This document shows positions 17,249 to 26,670 of a stretch of DNA of 64,000 bases, piece by piece (within the stretch, counting starts at the first letter, position 1; every line of letters begins with the position of its first letter). Source of the stretch: JBCCTX01 sp964652565 (GTDB lineage: Bacteria; Bacteroidota; Bacteroidia; J057); NCBI GenBank assembly GCA_964652565.1, contig CAZZEC010000010.1, forward strand, positions 1-64,000. The letters run 5' to 3'. The notes below the pieces were generated by a model. That model worked only from the letters and a program-made list of their open reading frames with translations, was not told the origin of the DNA and did not search any database. Made by a program: the position numbers and the translations under genes.

Positions 17249-18157
17249 TTACTCATTTATTGAGTTCCTGGAGCTTTTTATCTCCAAATTTCCCACCAAA
17301 TTATATATTCCGAGAATCAGTACCCCGAACGCGACTGCCCCTACGATTAACGCAGTGTTAGTTATACCTTCTGCTGTAAAGGAAATTCGTATGAGTATGG
17401 TAGAAATAATAAATCCTGAATTTCGAATGAGTTGACTATAGCTCTCAGTATATTTTAACGAAATGATCAATACAAATACATCCACCAAGATAAGCAGGGT
17501 AAAAAATTCGTTATAAAAAATGTCATTAACATCCGAGAGTTCCTCTATCAATCCCAGGTTAAACTTCCTGGCTTCAATCAACCAATCTATAAGACTATAT
17601 ATGGCTAATCCCACCAGAATTACAATCAACAATAAACTTATCGCACGTTTAAGCGTAATAAATTTTTCTAATTTATGTGGAGAGGTAAACTTGGGTCTTT
17701 TGAGATTGAAGTAGTAAAAAAGAAAAATCAAAAAGAACAGTGCCAAAAACCCTATCATATCAATGGTAAGTTGCAAATTGTATGCATTAGAAAACCAATG
17801 ATCGGCATCCACATCCATCTTGACAATATCTTTGTATATTCTACGGATAAGAATTAGTGAAATGATCTCATATTGCTTAGCAATAGACGTACTAAACGAG
17901 TCTGGGATGTAATACACCAGCAAAAACACCTCATAGATTAGAATGAAGGAAAATGGTGTATAAATGGCAGAAGTAGGACTCTCCAGTAGTTGGTGTGTCT
18001 TTTCAGATGTTTGGATTAATCCCCATTCATCAGCGAAAATCAAGCCCAGATGTATGAAGAAACCTACTATGGCAAGGTATAAAATACCTACTTCTATTCT
18101 GTGCTTGATCTTCTCCTGAAATATACTTTGGAAAATATGATTAACGTTTCGACTCAT
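17249..18157 (-). CDS. Multi-pass membrane protein of unknown function
   Basis: 302 residues with about seven hydrophobic stretches, including a strong N-terminal one (VGILYLAIVGFFIHLGLIF) and LFFLIFLFYYFNL in the middle, joined by charged loops. One helix is followed by ILIRRIYKD, and near the C-terminus there is ISTILIRISF, so basic residues sit next to or within helices. Together with a soluble KMDVDADHWF loop this faintly recalls ion-channel or voltage-sensor-like proteins, but I cannot assign a family. No export signal or catalytic motif is seen. It is convergent with hsp20 and follows the SET-domain gene on the same strand. Confidence 0.75.
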   Translation of the reverse strand: MSRNVNHIFQSIFQEKIKHRIEVGILYLAIVGFFIHLGLIFADEWGLIQTSEKTHQLLESPTSAIYTPFSFILIYEVFLLVYYIPDSFSTSIAKQYEIISLILIRRIYKDIVKMDVDADHWFSNAYNLQLTIDMIGFLALFFLIFLFYYFNLKRPKFTSPHKLEKFITLKRAISLLLIVILVGLAIYSLIDWLIEARKFNLGLIEELSDVNDIFYNEFFTLLILVDVFVLIISLKYTESYSQLIRNSGFIISTILIRISFTAEGITNTALIVGAVAFGVLILGIYNLVGNLEIKSSRNSINE

Positions 18158-18212
18158 AATTTTATAACAACAGTATATTCTTAAGAGTTTGAAATCCTCT
18201 CACATCATGAGT

Positions 18213-18830
18213 TTATTCATTCATATTACCCCTATATTTCAAAGCGTAAACGGACTTATAGGAATCAGGATTAATAAAGAAAGCATCTAATTGTTTTCTT
18301 GTTATTTCGTCAATTAAGGGAAGTAACGGTTGATCTACGTCAAATAATTTCACTAATGCATATTTAATCTTTTCATCCCATTCCTGATAATAATGATCCA
18401 CATCTTCTGGAGCTACAACCTTTCTGCAATCGCTATTACCACAACTTAAAGGAAAAGGGCGACTGATATTGAAAAGACCATATTCATCTGTAATATGCTC
18501 ACCAGGGAAAATATCTCTTATTGCCATTTCAAAACCATAACCAGTACTTATGGTATTACACTTGCAACAGTGGTTAACATATTTAGCAAAATCCCAACTG
18601 ATAATTCTCACTCCTTGCTCATCTATATAGGAATATTTTTCAATATAGGTTTGCATTTCAGAAGAGAATAATAAAAAATCAGTAGGGGCAATCTGAATCT
18701 CCAAGCTATCTTTTACATATGTGATGGTACCGATGGGAATCAACTTCTTTGCAAATACGCCGTATCCAATCTCTTCGTTGACAAACCTTAATTCTGTATC
18801 AGGATGTATCATGCACAAAAAATTTCGCAA
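18213..18830 (-). CDS. SET-domain protein (putative lysine methyltransferase)
   Basis: 205 residues with the SET core: GYGVFAKKLIPIG near the N-terminus, the knot-forming KYVNHCCKCNTI (family RFxNHSC), and RDIFPGEHITDEYG (family GEE(L/I)xxDY), whose Tyr is the catalytic position. A later CGNSDC segment resembles a small post-SET cysteine site. SET proteins methylate lysines; bacterial targets are mostly unknown. It lies between the unknown membrane protein and GGT, all on the minus strand, without tight coupling. Confidence 0.85.
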   Translation of the reverse strand: MRNFLCMIHPDTELRFVNEEIGYGVFAKKLIPIGTITYVKDSLEIQIAPTDFLLFSSEMQTYIEKYSYIDEQGVRIISWDFAKYVNHCCKCNTISTGYGFEMAIRDIFPGEHITDEYGLFNISRPFPLSCGNSDCRKVVAPEDVDHYYQEWDEKIKYALVKLFDVDQPLLPLIDEITRKQLDAFFINPDSYKSVYALKYRGNMNE

Positions 18831-18881
18831 TTATCTTGATAAAAGATGATAAATCCTAATAATTAATTTGTTACCAAATTA

Positions 18882-20588
18882 TCAATAACCGGCGGCCTGT
18901 CCATCTTTCCTGGATTCTGAGGCTCCATAGTACACCCCTTCTACAGGATCATACATAATCGCCTGATATCCTCCATATGCTCCAGGATTAAACCTGATCT
19001 TATGTCCCATCCGATCAAGCTGTCTCATGACTTCATAATCAATGCCCCTTTCCAACATGACTTCTCCTCCATCATCCATTACATTTCCCGTAGGTGATGA
19101 ACTACCCGTATGTCTGACCCGTGGAGCATCTCCGGCCTCCTGGATATTCATCCCGAAATCAATAATATTTGCGATGATTTGTGCATGTCCCTGCGGTTGC
19201 ATATCACCTCCCATCACACCAAAACTCATGAAAGGTCGTCCATCTTTCGTGACAAATGCGGGAATGATTGTATGAAATGGACGCTTTCCAGGCTCGTACT
19301 CATTGAAATGACCTTCTTCTAGTGTGAATAGTGCTCCGCGATTTTGAAACATAAATCCTAATTCTCCAGGTATGATGCCTGAACCCATTCCGCTAAAATT
19401 ACTCTGTATGAAAGATACCATATTGCCTGCCGAATCAGCGACTGTCAAATATATGGTATCCCCCTCTTTTAGTCTTCCAGCATCCAATCTTCTGGATGCA
19501 CGATTGGGATTCAATAGTTTATTTCGCTCTTCTGCGTAAGATTTGGAGATTAATTCATCTACAGGTAACTCATTGAAAGCAGGGTCTGCATAGTACTTTG
19601 CCCGATCTTCATAAGCCAGTTTTTTTGCTTCAACTAGGGTATGTATATATTCCGCACTACCAAATCCCATACTAGATATATCATAGAGTTCCATAATATT
19701 AAGCATTTGTAAAGCTGCAATTCCTTGTCCATTTGGTGGGAGTTCCCAAACATCATATCCTCTGTAATTGGTAGAGACAGGGTCCACCCATTCAGAAGTA
19801 TGGGAAGCAAGATCTTCATAAGTGATAAACCCACCAATCTCTCTCATATGTTCAGCAATTGTCTGTGCTATCTCTCCTTTGTAATATACATCTCTTCCCC
19901 CTTCAGCTATCATGCTCAGTGTACGTGCCAATCGGGGATTTTTAAACATTTCTCCTTTTTTAGGAGCCTCTCCACCAGGCATATAGGTGTCTTTGAAATG
20001 GGGGTAATCGTTCATGTAGCTGGCTGCGCCTTGCATGTAGTAAGCTATGAGTTCACTTACAGGAAAACCTTTGTTAGCATACGATATCGCAGGGGATAGA
20101 ATCTCTTCGATAGAAAGTTTACCAAATTTTCCATGTAACTCGAACCAACCATCAACACAACCGGGAACAGAAATCGACAAATGACCTCGGGATGGAATGC
20201 GGGTCATATCATTTTCTGTGAAATATGTCTTTGACAATGATCTGGGTGATCTACCACTTGCATTTAATCCATATAGTCTTTGTGTACTCGCATCCCAAAC
20301 GATGGCAAAGAGATCTCCACCAATACCACAGCCAGTAGGTTCCATCAATCCCAGGGTTGCATTTGCAGCAATTGCAGCATCAATGGCTGTCCCTCCTTTC
20401 TTGAGAATGTCAAGTGCCACTTGAGTGGCAAGGGGCTGACTGGTTGCTGCCATTCCATTTGGAGCAATAACTTCAGATCGGGTTGCAAAAGATTTCCCGG
20501 TAATACGATCTTGTCCCATCATATTGGCATTAAGGATAATGAAAACAACCATCGAGATGGTTCTGAAAAGGTTAGTTGAAAAGCGCAT
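18882..20588 (-). CDS. Gamma-glutamyltransferase (exported Ntn hydrolase)
   Basis: A 568-residue proenzyme with an N-terminal signal peptide (RFSTNLFRTISMVVFIILNA). It cleaves gamma-glutamyl bonds of glutathione-like peptides in the periplasm. The predicted autoprocessing nucleophile is Thr378 in GDTIYLTVAD, aligned with the TTHYSVVD box of E. coli GGT, giving a large subunit of about 350 residues and a small one of about 190. MEPTGCGIGGDLFAIVWD and the GMGSGI oxyanion-loop segment also fit. The isoleucine after the nucleophile differs from the usual Thr. Whether it acts on glutathione is open, as this organism appears to make bacillithiol. Confidence 0.93.
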   Translation of the reverse strand: MRFSTNLFRTISMVVFIILNANMMGQDRITGKSFATRSEVIAPNGMAATSQPLATQVALDILKKGGTAIDAAIAANATLGLMEPTGCGIGGDLFAIVWDASTQRLYGLNASGRSPRSLSKTYFTENDMTRIPSRGHLSISVPGCVDGWFELHGKFGKLSIEEILSPAISYANKGFPVSELIAYYMQGAASYMNDYPHFKDTYMPGGEAPKKGEMFKNPRLARTLSMIAEGGRDVYYKGEIAQTIAEHMREIGGFITYEDLASHTSEWVDPVSTNYRGYDVWELPPNGQGIAALQMLNIMELYDISSMGFGSAEYIHTLVEAKKLAYEDRAKYYADPAFNELPVDELISKSYAEERNKLLNPNRASRRLDAGRLKEGDTIYLTVADSAGNMVSFIQSNFSGMGSGIIPGELGFMFQNRGALFTLEEGHFNEYEPGKRPFHTIIPAFVTKDGRPFMSFGVMGGDMQPQGHAQIIANIIDFGMNIQEAGDAPRVRHTGSSSPTGNVMDDGGEVMLERGIDYEVMRQLDRMGHKIRFNPGAYGGYQAIMYDPVEGVYYGASESRKDGQAAGY

Positions 20589-20664
20589 AGGTTTATGATT
20601 TTATCTATAATTTGTCCCACATATCTTTGTTATTTAGGTATGCAAAAGATACTGTTTTACTGAT

Positions 20665-22047
20665 ATGAATAATAGGAAAAGGTACATATTTTGGGTGATC
20701 CTGGTTATCGTCCATCTTGGGAGCTTTGTTTATCAGTATTCTCAGAAAAATTGGTACCTTAAGGATTCTCATGAGTATGTATTTGCTGCCAGGAATGTCA
20801 TTACATCTTCTATTTTATATTCTGGAGATTTACAAGCTCCTGAAAGAATAGACTTCTATACTAAACGCCCCCCTGTATATCCATTGCTATTGGCACTGGG
20901 CTTTATCATCACCGATGACATTCTCTCTACCATTCTTCTCCAACATATTCTTAGCCTGATCAATATATCTCTCACGCTGAAGATCTTATTTTTTTTAATA
21001 CCCAAAATTCAAAGCAGTGATAAGTCTTCACTAACTAGTAATATTTATATCTCTCTGACAGACAACAGAATCACACTTATATTGTTGTTGCTTCTTTTAT
21101 TGTATCCCGCCCAATTCATTTATGCCAACCTGGTAATGACAGAAGTACTTTTTCAGACACTCATTACAGGAGCGGTGTATTGCTTGCTGCTTGCCTGGGA
21201 GAAGAACCACGTAAAGTATCTCACTTTCTACACTGTATTGATCATGGTTTCCATGCTCACAAAACCTGTCATGTATTTATTTGCCATCCCCCATATAGCA
21301 GTGATCACCTGGTATTTTTTAACCTGGAGAAAAAAGCAAATTCTGATCCTTGCTTTTCTCCCTTTACTATTAGTATACAGTTATCAATCCTGGAATGAAA
21401 GCAGGACGGGATATTTCCACTTTTCCAGCATACAAAACCTGAGTTTATTTCAGTATACGACCTATAATCTACTCGCTCAAAAGATGGGGGAGAACGATGC
21501 TACTGTATATGCAGATAGTGTCCTATATGAATCTCTTGAACAACCTACGTACAGAGAAGAGCAAGAACTCATAAGTGCGTTTTGTTATCAAACCCTCAAG
21601 AAGCATATTGTTAGTTATGCAGGCATGCATTTTAAAGGGGTACTCAATTTTTTTATAGATCCTGGAAGATTTGATATATACCATTTTGCAGGTTGGAATG
21701 CAGAAGAATCTGGACTGTTAAAATCATTTAGTACTGAGGGATATTCTGGTATCTGGAACACATTGACCAAACAGCCTATAGGTATCCTTTTATTGCTATC
21801 GATGCTAGTGGGGATCAATGTACTCAAGCTGATTGCTTGTATTGTGTTTACATTTGATACTGCCTGGAATATCCGTTATAGGATTCCTCTACTTATATTT
21901 ATCATATACATATCGGGATTAACGGGTACATCTGGTGCCTCGAGATTTGCTGTTCCTGTGGGTTTGATAATTATAGCTATCACTACCCTGGAATTTCTGA
22001 AACTGCATGAATTAATTAATATCCGATGGAGGGGAAATAATATCTGA
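20665..22047 (+). CDS. GT39/ArnT-like membrane glycosyltransferase family protein
   Basis: 460 residues with about eleven hydrophobic helices. After the first helix comes a periplasmic loop with the acidic motif KDSHEYVFAARN and the segment KRPPVYPLLLALG, the layout of dolichyl-phosphate-mannose-type (PF13231) transferases that use polyprenyl-linked sugars. The acceptor is unknown. It starts 76 bases from the divergent GGT gene. It meets DUF4834 convergently with a 12-base gap. Confidence 0.75.
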   Translation: MNNRKRYIFWVILVIVHLGSFVYQYSQKNWYLKDSHEYVFAARNVITSSILYSGDLQAPERIDFYTKRPPVYPLLLALGFIITDDILSTILLQHILSLINISLTLKILFFLIPKIQSSDKSSLTSNIYISLTDNRITLILLLLLLLYPAQFIYANLVMTEVLFQTLITGAVYCLLLAWEKNHVKYLTFYTVLIMVSMLTKPVMYLFAIPHIAVITWYFLTWRKKQILILAFLPLLLVYSYQSWNESRTGYFHFSSIQNLSLFQYTTYNLLAQKMGENDATVYADSVLYESLEQPTYREEQELISAFCYQTLKKHIVSYAGMHFKGVLNFFIDPGRFDIYHFAGWNAEESGLLKSFSTEGYSGIWNTLTKQPIGILLLLSMLVGINVLKLIACIVFTFDTAWNIRYRIPLLIFIIYISGLTGTSGASRFAVPVGLIIIAITTLEFLKLHELINIRWRGNNI

Positions 22048-22059
22048 ACATCCCTATTA

Positions 22060-22350
22060 TTATTGATCTATTTCCTCAAATTCAATATCCTCTGCAATCT
22101 CGTCAGGATGCACTTTCTTCTTTTCAGTTTGTTTGGGACTTTTTACTTTCACATCTTCATTGATGTGAATATTTTCATGGTAAGGATCCTGATCATAATT
22201 TTGTTGGTACGCACGCGCTTGATTTTCTACATCTTTAGCTACTCGTTTCAAAACCGCTTTTAGGATAAAACGAACAATATGTTTTCCATAAAACCGAAAA
22301 ACGATCCAGATTGTAATAAAAAAGAGGAGTATCCAAGTAAATACACTCAT
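22060..22350 (-). CDS. DUF4834-like small membrane protein
   Basis: 96 residues: one N-terminal hydrophobic span (FTWILLFFITIWIVFRF), a short amphipathic region, then an acidic and lysine-rich soluble tail. This is the layout of DUF4834, a family seen in Bacteroidota. Function unknown. It lies 33 bases downstream of bshA on the same strand and may be co-transcribed. Confidence 0.7.
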   Translation of the reverse strand: MSVFTWILLFFITIWIVFRFYGKHIVRFILKAVLKRVAKDVENQARAYQQNYDQDPYHENIHINEDVKVKSPKQTEKKKVHPDEIAEDIEFEEIDQ

Positions 22351-22383
22351 AACCCAATTTCTTTATTCCTCACATTATCAGCA

Positions 22384-23526
22384 CTAACAGCTTATCGAGG
22401 GTTGTTTTTCTAATACTTGTTGATACAAGGCTTCATATGAAGGAACGATATGATCTATGGCAAACTTTTGAGCGTGTTCACAGGCATTATCTGAATATGT
22501 TTGCCATCTTTTCTGATCTGACAGCAAATATAACGCATCTTTTGCCATTTTCTCAATATCACCTATTGCACTCGTAAACCCTGTATATTCATCTATCACT
22601 AATTCAGGTATTCCACCAGCATGGGTTGCAATGACCGGTACGCCACAAGCCATAGCTTCCAGTGCTGCTAAACCAAAGCTTTCAGATTCAGAAGGCAAGA
22701 GAAATAAATCTCCAATAGAATAGATCTCTTCTACTGCATCCTGACTCCCAAGGAATACGATATCATCATGTATATCCAATTTTCTGCCTAATTCTTCCGT
22801 CGATCGTCTCTCAGGTCCATCACCCACCATAAGAAGTTTGGCTGGCATTTGCTCTCTGATCTTCTGAAATGTCAAGACTACATCTCCAATTCTTTTTACC
22901 TTTCGAAAATTGGAAGTATGAACTATGAGCTTTTCACCATCTCGAGCGATCATCTGGCGAAAGTGCTCTTTATTCTGACGTTGGAAACGCTTGGTATCCA
23001 CAAAATTGTGAATAACACTAATCTCATTTTTAACCTCAAAATTATCATAAGTAGCTTGCTTGAGGAAATGAGAAACTGTGGTCACAGCATCGCTATGTTC
23101 GATTGAAAACTTGACCACAGGTTCATAACTTTTATTTCTCCCCACTAAGGTTATATCTGTCCCATGTAGGGTAGTAATAAAAGGTATATACCGTTCACAG
23201 TCTAACAGAATTTGTCGTGCCAAATACGCTACAGATGCATGGGGCACCGCATAATGGACATGAAACAAATCCAGGTTGTGATATAACGCAACATCTACCA
23301 TAGTACTGGCAAGGGCAGACTCGTATGGAACAAAATCAAACAAGGGATAATCTTTGGTCCTCACTTCATGATACAGAAGATTTTCGGAAAAAAGATCCAA
23401 CCTTATAGGTCGGTTATATGTGATGAAGTGTATTTTATGACCAAGTTTGGCTAGAGATTTACCCAACTCAGTAGCCACTACACCACTTCCCCCATACGTA
23501 GGATAGCAAACAATGCCTATATTCAT
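22384..23526 (-). CDS. bshA: N-acetyl-alpha-D-glucosaminyl L-malate synthase (bacillithiol biosynthesis)
   Basis: A 380-residue GT4-family retaining glycosyltransferase that joins UDP-GlcNAc and L-malate, the first step of bacillithiol synthesis. BshA-specific features include IGIVCYPTYGGSGVVATELG at the start, HVHYAVPHA, and LHGTDITLVG. The GT4 donor-site E-x7-E lies in the SESFGLAALEAMACGVP segment. Length is normal. Bacillithiol would be the main low-molecular-weight thiol, relevant to the persulfide genes 17 kb away. It follows nuoL on the same strand after 131 bases. Confidence 0.93.
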   Translation of the reverse strand: MNIGIVCYPTYGGSGVVATELGKSLAKLGHKIHFITYNRPIRLDLFSENLLYHEVRTKDYPLFDFVPYESALASTMVDVALYHNLDLFHVHYAVPHASVAYLARQILLDCERYIPFITTLHGTDITLVGRNKSYEPVVKFSIEHSDAVTTVSHFLKQATYDNFEVKNEISVIHNFVDTKRFQRQNKEHFRQMIARDGEKLIVHTSNFRKVKRIGDVVLTFQKIREQMPAKLLMVGDGPERRSTEELGRKLDIHDDIVFLGSQDAVEEIYSIGDLFLLPSESESFGLAALEAMACGVPVIATHAGGIPELVIDEYTGFTSAIGDIEKMAKDALYLLSDQKRWQTYSDNACEHAQKFAIDHIVPSYEALYQQVLEKQPSISC

Positions 23527-23657
23527 GATAGATAATCGTACTTATTTGTTTAACGGCAGCCTGGGTGAAATAGTTATTTAATTCATTCATTAAAATATTC
23601 CATAAATCTCTAAGTAATGGAATACTTATATTGTCACCTGGGTGACGTAGGTACAAT

Positions 23658-25637
23658 TTATCCAAAAATGAGATATGCGAGTATAAGAACTACACCTAGC
23701 GATACAACGAGTGCATAGTTTTGTACCAAGCCAGACTGTAGCCTACGGAATACACTACCTATTGCATTAACGGTCTGAGCTACGCCATTGACAAATCCAT
23801 CTATAATGTTTTGGTCAAACCAAAGAACTACATATTCTCCCATCCAAACGAACGGTCTAATAATCACGCGATTGTAAAATTCGTCAACATAGAATTTATT
23901 CTCCATCGCCTCATACATTTCACCAAAGAAGGATTTGACCTTGGCATCACCTGCCAAATCATGTCTGCGGTAAAAAGAATAGGCAAAATATACCATACCA
24001 ACAGCGATCAAAATAGAAAAAGGTAGCAAGAAGTATTCCCAACTGTGGTGTTCGTGCATCGCATGTAACATAGCCGTGCTGTTCTGGATTAAGCCTTCCA
24101 CTCCTTCTCCACCTTCAGTTGCTAACCAAACGTCATTCAGTACATGTGGCAAGTGTATAGTATGTCCGATAAGCGGAGTTATCCCCGCAAATCCTCCTAC
24201 GATTGCAAGAATACCCAATACCCAAAGTGGGATAGTCATGGTCGCAGGACTTTCATGTGGATGCTTTTCACTCGGGAAACGCTCTTTCCCATTAAAAGTC
24301 AAATAGGTCACCCTTGTCATGTAAAAAGCTGTCAGACCTGCAGTAAGTACAGCTACGACCCATACCACAAAGTAAATGGCATTTTCAAACCCCGCAAAAA
24401 ATACACTGGTCAGGATTTCATCTTTAGAAAAGAACCCTGAAAATAAAGGAATACCTGAAATGGCCAATGTAGATATCCAGAAAGTTGTACCTGTAGAAGG
24501 CATGTATTTTCGAAGACCTCCCATGGTTCGAATATCTTGCGGGTCTTTGACTGTATGCATATGTTCCATCGCGTGGATAACTGAGCCAGATCCAAGGAAT
24601 AAGCATGCTTTGAAAAAGGCATGCGTCATCACGTGGAATATTGCAGTGGTGAATGCCCCTGCACCTAAGGCCATAAACATATATCCCAATTGGGAAACAG
24701 TAGAATAAGCCAATACTTTTTTGATATCATTTTGAGCTATCGCAATCAACGCTGCTACCACTGCTGTCAGGCCAGCGACGATAACTACTACTACCATAAT
24801 TTCTGGAGAAGCCAAATAAATAGGATGTAGTCGAGCTATGAGATAGATACCAGAAGTTACCATCGTAGCGGCATGTATAAGTGCAGATACAGGGGTTGGG
24901 CCCGCCATAGCATCAGGTAACCACACGTATAAAGGAATTTGAGCGGATTTACCTGTAGATGCAATAAAAATTAATAATGCTATCCAAAGAGCGTGATCAT
25001 TTAAGGCTGCTAAACCTCCGGGTGATAAAATAGCGTCAAACTGCAGGCTACCTATATTGCTAAATATGATCATCATGGCAACGATCATGGCAAAATCGCC
25101 AATTCTATTTGCGACAAAAGCCTTCTGTGCAGCCTTAGCCTTCTCCATATCTTCATACCAGAACCCAATAAGTAAATAAGAACAAACGCCTACCCCTTCC
25201 CAACCTAAAAATAGTACCGCCAGATTGTCTCCTAAAATGAGGTTGTTCATGGCAAATATGAACAGGTTCAGATACGCAAAGAATTTATAGTATCCTTTGT
25301 CGCCGTGCATATATCCGGTAGAGTATAAGTGAATCAATGCTCCAACTCCATTGACAACCATGCCCATAAGTATGGATAACTCATCCAGTTTATAGGAAAA
25401 CCCGATATCCAGTTGACCCGCTCGCATCCATGATATGATCGAAAAAGCAACCCCTCCTTCTTCAAGGTTTAGATACGCGAAAAGAATAATGAAAAAAGGA
25501 ATTGCCACGGCGAGTGAAGCTATAGCTCCTATGAGCGGTTCACGCTTACGAAAACCGGGACTTATAAAGCCAGCAATACCTATTAAGGCTGATCCAAATA
25601 AAGGAAGAAGAATAATCAGAGGTAACAGTGATTCCAT
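23658..25637 (-). CDS. nuoL: NADH-quinone oxidoreductase subunit L
   Basis: A 659-residue antiporter-like proton-pumping subunit of complex I. Recognisable pieces are the NuoL N-terminus (LLPLIILLPLFGSALIG), GWEGVGVCSYLLIGFWY, the core segment LPDAMAGPTPVSALIHAATMV with the preceding helix containing the key Lys (STGKSAQIPLYVW), and MTHAFFKACLFLGSGS. The C-terminal lateral-helix region is shortish but present. It follows nuoK with a 3-base gap. No nuoM or nuoN follows; the next gene is bshA. Confidence 0.96.
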   Translation of the reverse strand: MESLLPLIILLPLFGSALIGIAGFISPGFRKREPLIGAIASLAVAIPFFIILFAYLNLEEGGVAFSIISWMRAGQLDIGFSYKLDELSILMGMVVNGVGALIHLYSTGYMHGDKGYYKFFAYLNLFIFAMNNLILGDNLAVLFLGWEGVGVCSYLLIGFWYEDMEKAKAAQKAFVANRIGDFAMIVAMMIIFSNIGSLQFDAILSPGGLAALNDHALWIALLIFIASTGKSAQIPLYVWLPDAMAGPTPVSALIHAATMVTSGIYLIARLHPIYLASPEIMVVVVIVAGLTAVVAALIAIAQNDIKKVLAYSTVSQLGYMFMALGAGAFTTAIFHVMTHAFFKACLFLGSGSVIHAMEHMHTVKDPQDIRTMGGLRKYMPSTGTTFWISTLAISGIPLFSGFFSKDEILTSVFFAGFENAIYFVVWVVAVLTAGLTAFYMTRVTYLTFNGKERFPSEKHPHESPATMTIPLWVLGILAIVGGFAGITPLIGHTIHLPHVLNDVWLATEGGEGVEGLIQNSTAMLHAMHEHHSWEYFLLPFSILIAVGMVYFAYSFYRRHDLAGDAKVKSFFGEMYEAMENKFYVDEFYNRVIIRPFVWMGEYVVLWFDQNIIDGFVNGVAQTVNAIGSVFRRLQSGLVQNYALVVSLGVVLILAYLIFG

Positions 25638-25640
25638 GTA

Positions 25641-25973
25641 CTACCACTTAAATATATTGACTTGGTTGATATCGATATTGAGTTTATTTCTAAATAAGGC
25701 TATGATAATGGCCAGCCCTACGACAGCCTCCGCTGCAGCCACACACATGACAAAAAACACCAGCATAGACCCCACATTATTTCCATGCATTTTAGAAAAA
25801 GTTACCAGAGATAAATTTACTGCATTTAGCATGAGCTCGATGCACATAAAAACAACGATTCCATTCCTACGAGTTAAAACACCAATCGTACCAATGGCGA
25901 ACATCACTACACACACAGCCAAATAAGTAAAAGCATTGGGGGTTAAAAGCTCCATGAAGGTTTTTATTATCAA
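25641..25973 (-). CDS. nuoK: NADH-quinone oxidoreductase subunit K
   Basis: 110 residues, three helices; the conserved NuoK Glu lies in the FMCIELMLNAVNLS motif and a second one in AAAEAVVGLAIIIALFR. RRNGIVVFMCIE is diagnostic. An internal ATG seven codons in (at 25955) may be the real start, since NuoK proteins normally have about 100 residues. It sits between nuoJ and nuoL with single-digit gaps. Confidence 0.96.
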   Translation of the reverse strand: MIIKTFMELLTPNAFTYLAVCVVMFAIGTIGVLTRRNGIVVFMCIELMLNAVNLSLVTFSKMHGNNVGSMLVFFVMCVAAAEAVVGLAIIIALFRNKLNIDINQVNIFKW

Positions 25974-25979
25974 ATGTAA

Positions 25980-26492
25980 TTATTCTTGAGAATATGTATG
26001 CTTTCTAGCAACTACAATAGCACCTATTAGTGCCGCCAATAAAATGACAGAAATAATCTCAAATGGAAATAAGAAATCTGTCATTAACGATCTCCCAACA
26101 GGTTCCACCTGTCCATACGTAAACGTTCCTGAAACATCTCCCTCTGTGAAACCCTGAAAAGCAACTAGCATTTCAGCAATAAATGCTATACCTAAAATAA
26201 ATGCTATCCCTCTTCTAATATCAAAGCTACCCACCCCTTTCTCGTCATCTAAATTTAGAAGCATGATGACAAATAGAAATAGTACCATGATAGCTCCTGC
26301 ATATACAAGAATTTGAATCGCCGCTAAAAATTCGGCAGATAGTGAAAGATACAGCCCCGCAATACTAAAAAAATTCAGAATGAGAGATAATGCAGCATAT
26401 ACTGCATTCCGATTTAATATTAACCCTATACCTCCGGCTATTCCCAAAATGGAGAACACCCAAAATAGTGCGGTTTGTATAGTTACTTCCAA
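25980..26492 (-). CDS. nuoJ: NADH-quinone oxidoreductase subunit J
   Basis: A 170-residue membrane subunit with five helices. The NuoJ signatures AVYAALSLILNFFSIAGLYL and IQILVYAGAIMVLFLFVIML are clear. It is the first gene of the local nuoJKL block; upstream lies an intergenic region and the convergent-side terminator of phoD, not nuoI, so the complex I operon is split in this genome. Confidence 0.95.
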   Translation of the reverse strand: MEVTIQTALFWVFSILGIAGGIGLILNRNAVYAALSLILNFFSIAGLYLSLSAEFLAAIQILVYAGAIMVLFLFVIMLLNLDDEKGVGSFDIRRGIAFILGIAFIAEMLVAFQGFTEGDVSGTFTYGQVEPVGRSLMTDFLFPFEIISVILLAALIGAIVVARKHTYSQE

Positions 26493-26612
26493 GATTATTG
26501 AGAATTATTTCGTTTGACAAATCTTGCGTGTAAATATGTGTCTTTATCCCAAATTATGCAAAACTCACTCATATTATTACAAATTTGTTCTCGAATTAGT
26601 ACTGATCAATAT

Positions 26613-26650
26613 CAATAAAAGTGATAGCTGTAATCGCGTACAGCTATCAC
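26613..26650 (-). terminator. Terminator after the PhoD-like gene
   Basis: A perfect 12-base stem (GTGATAGCTGTA and TACAGCTATCAC, loop ATCGCG at 26633-26638); on the minus strand it is followed by TTTTATTG. It lies 21 bases beyond the stop of the PhoD-like gene. Confidence 0.8.
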
Positions 26651-26670
26651 CTTTCATATATATCTTTTAT

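Noticed and set aside
23633..23646. Palindrome GTCACC-TG-GGTGAC between nuoL and bshA
   Set aside because: Contains GTCAC/GTGAC but in the inverse order to the CRP-type sites, with no spacer that fits; no second copy seen.
23468..23665. A 65-codon frame spanning the nuoL-bshA gap on the minus strand
   Set aside because: It overlaps the end of nuoL and the start of bshA and has no recognisable domain or coding character of its own.
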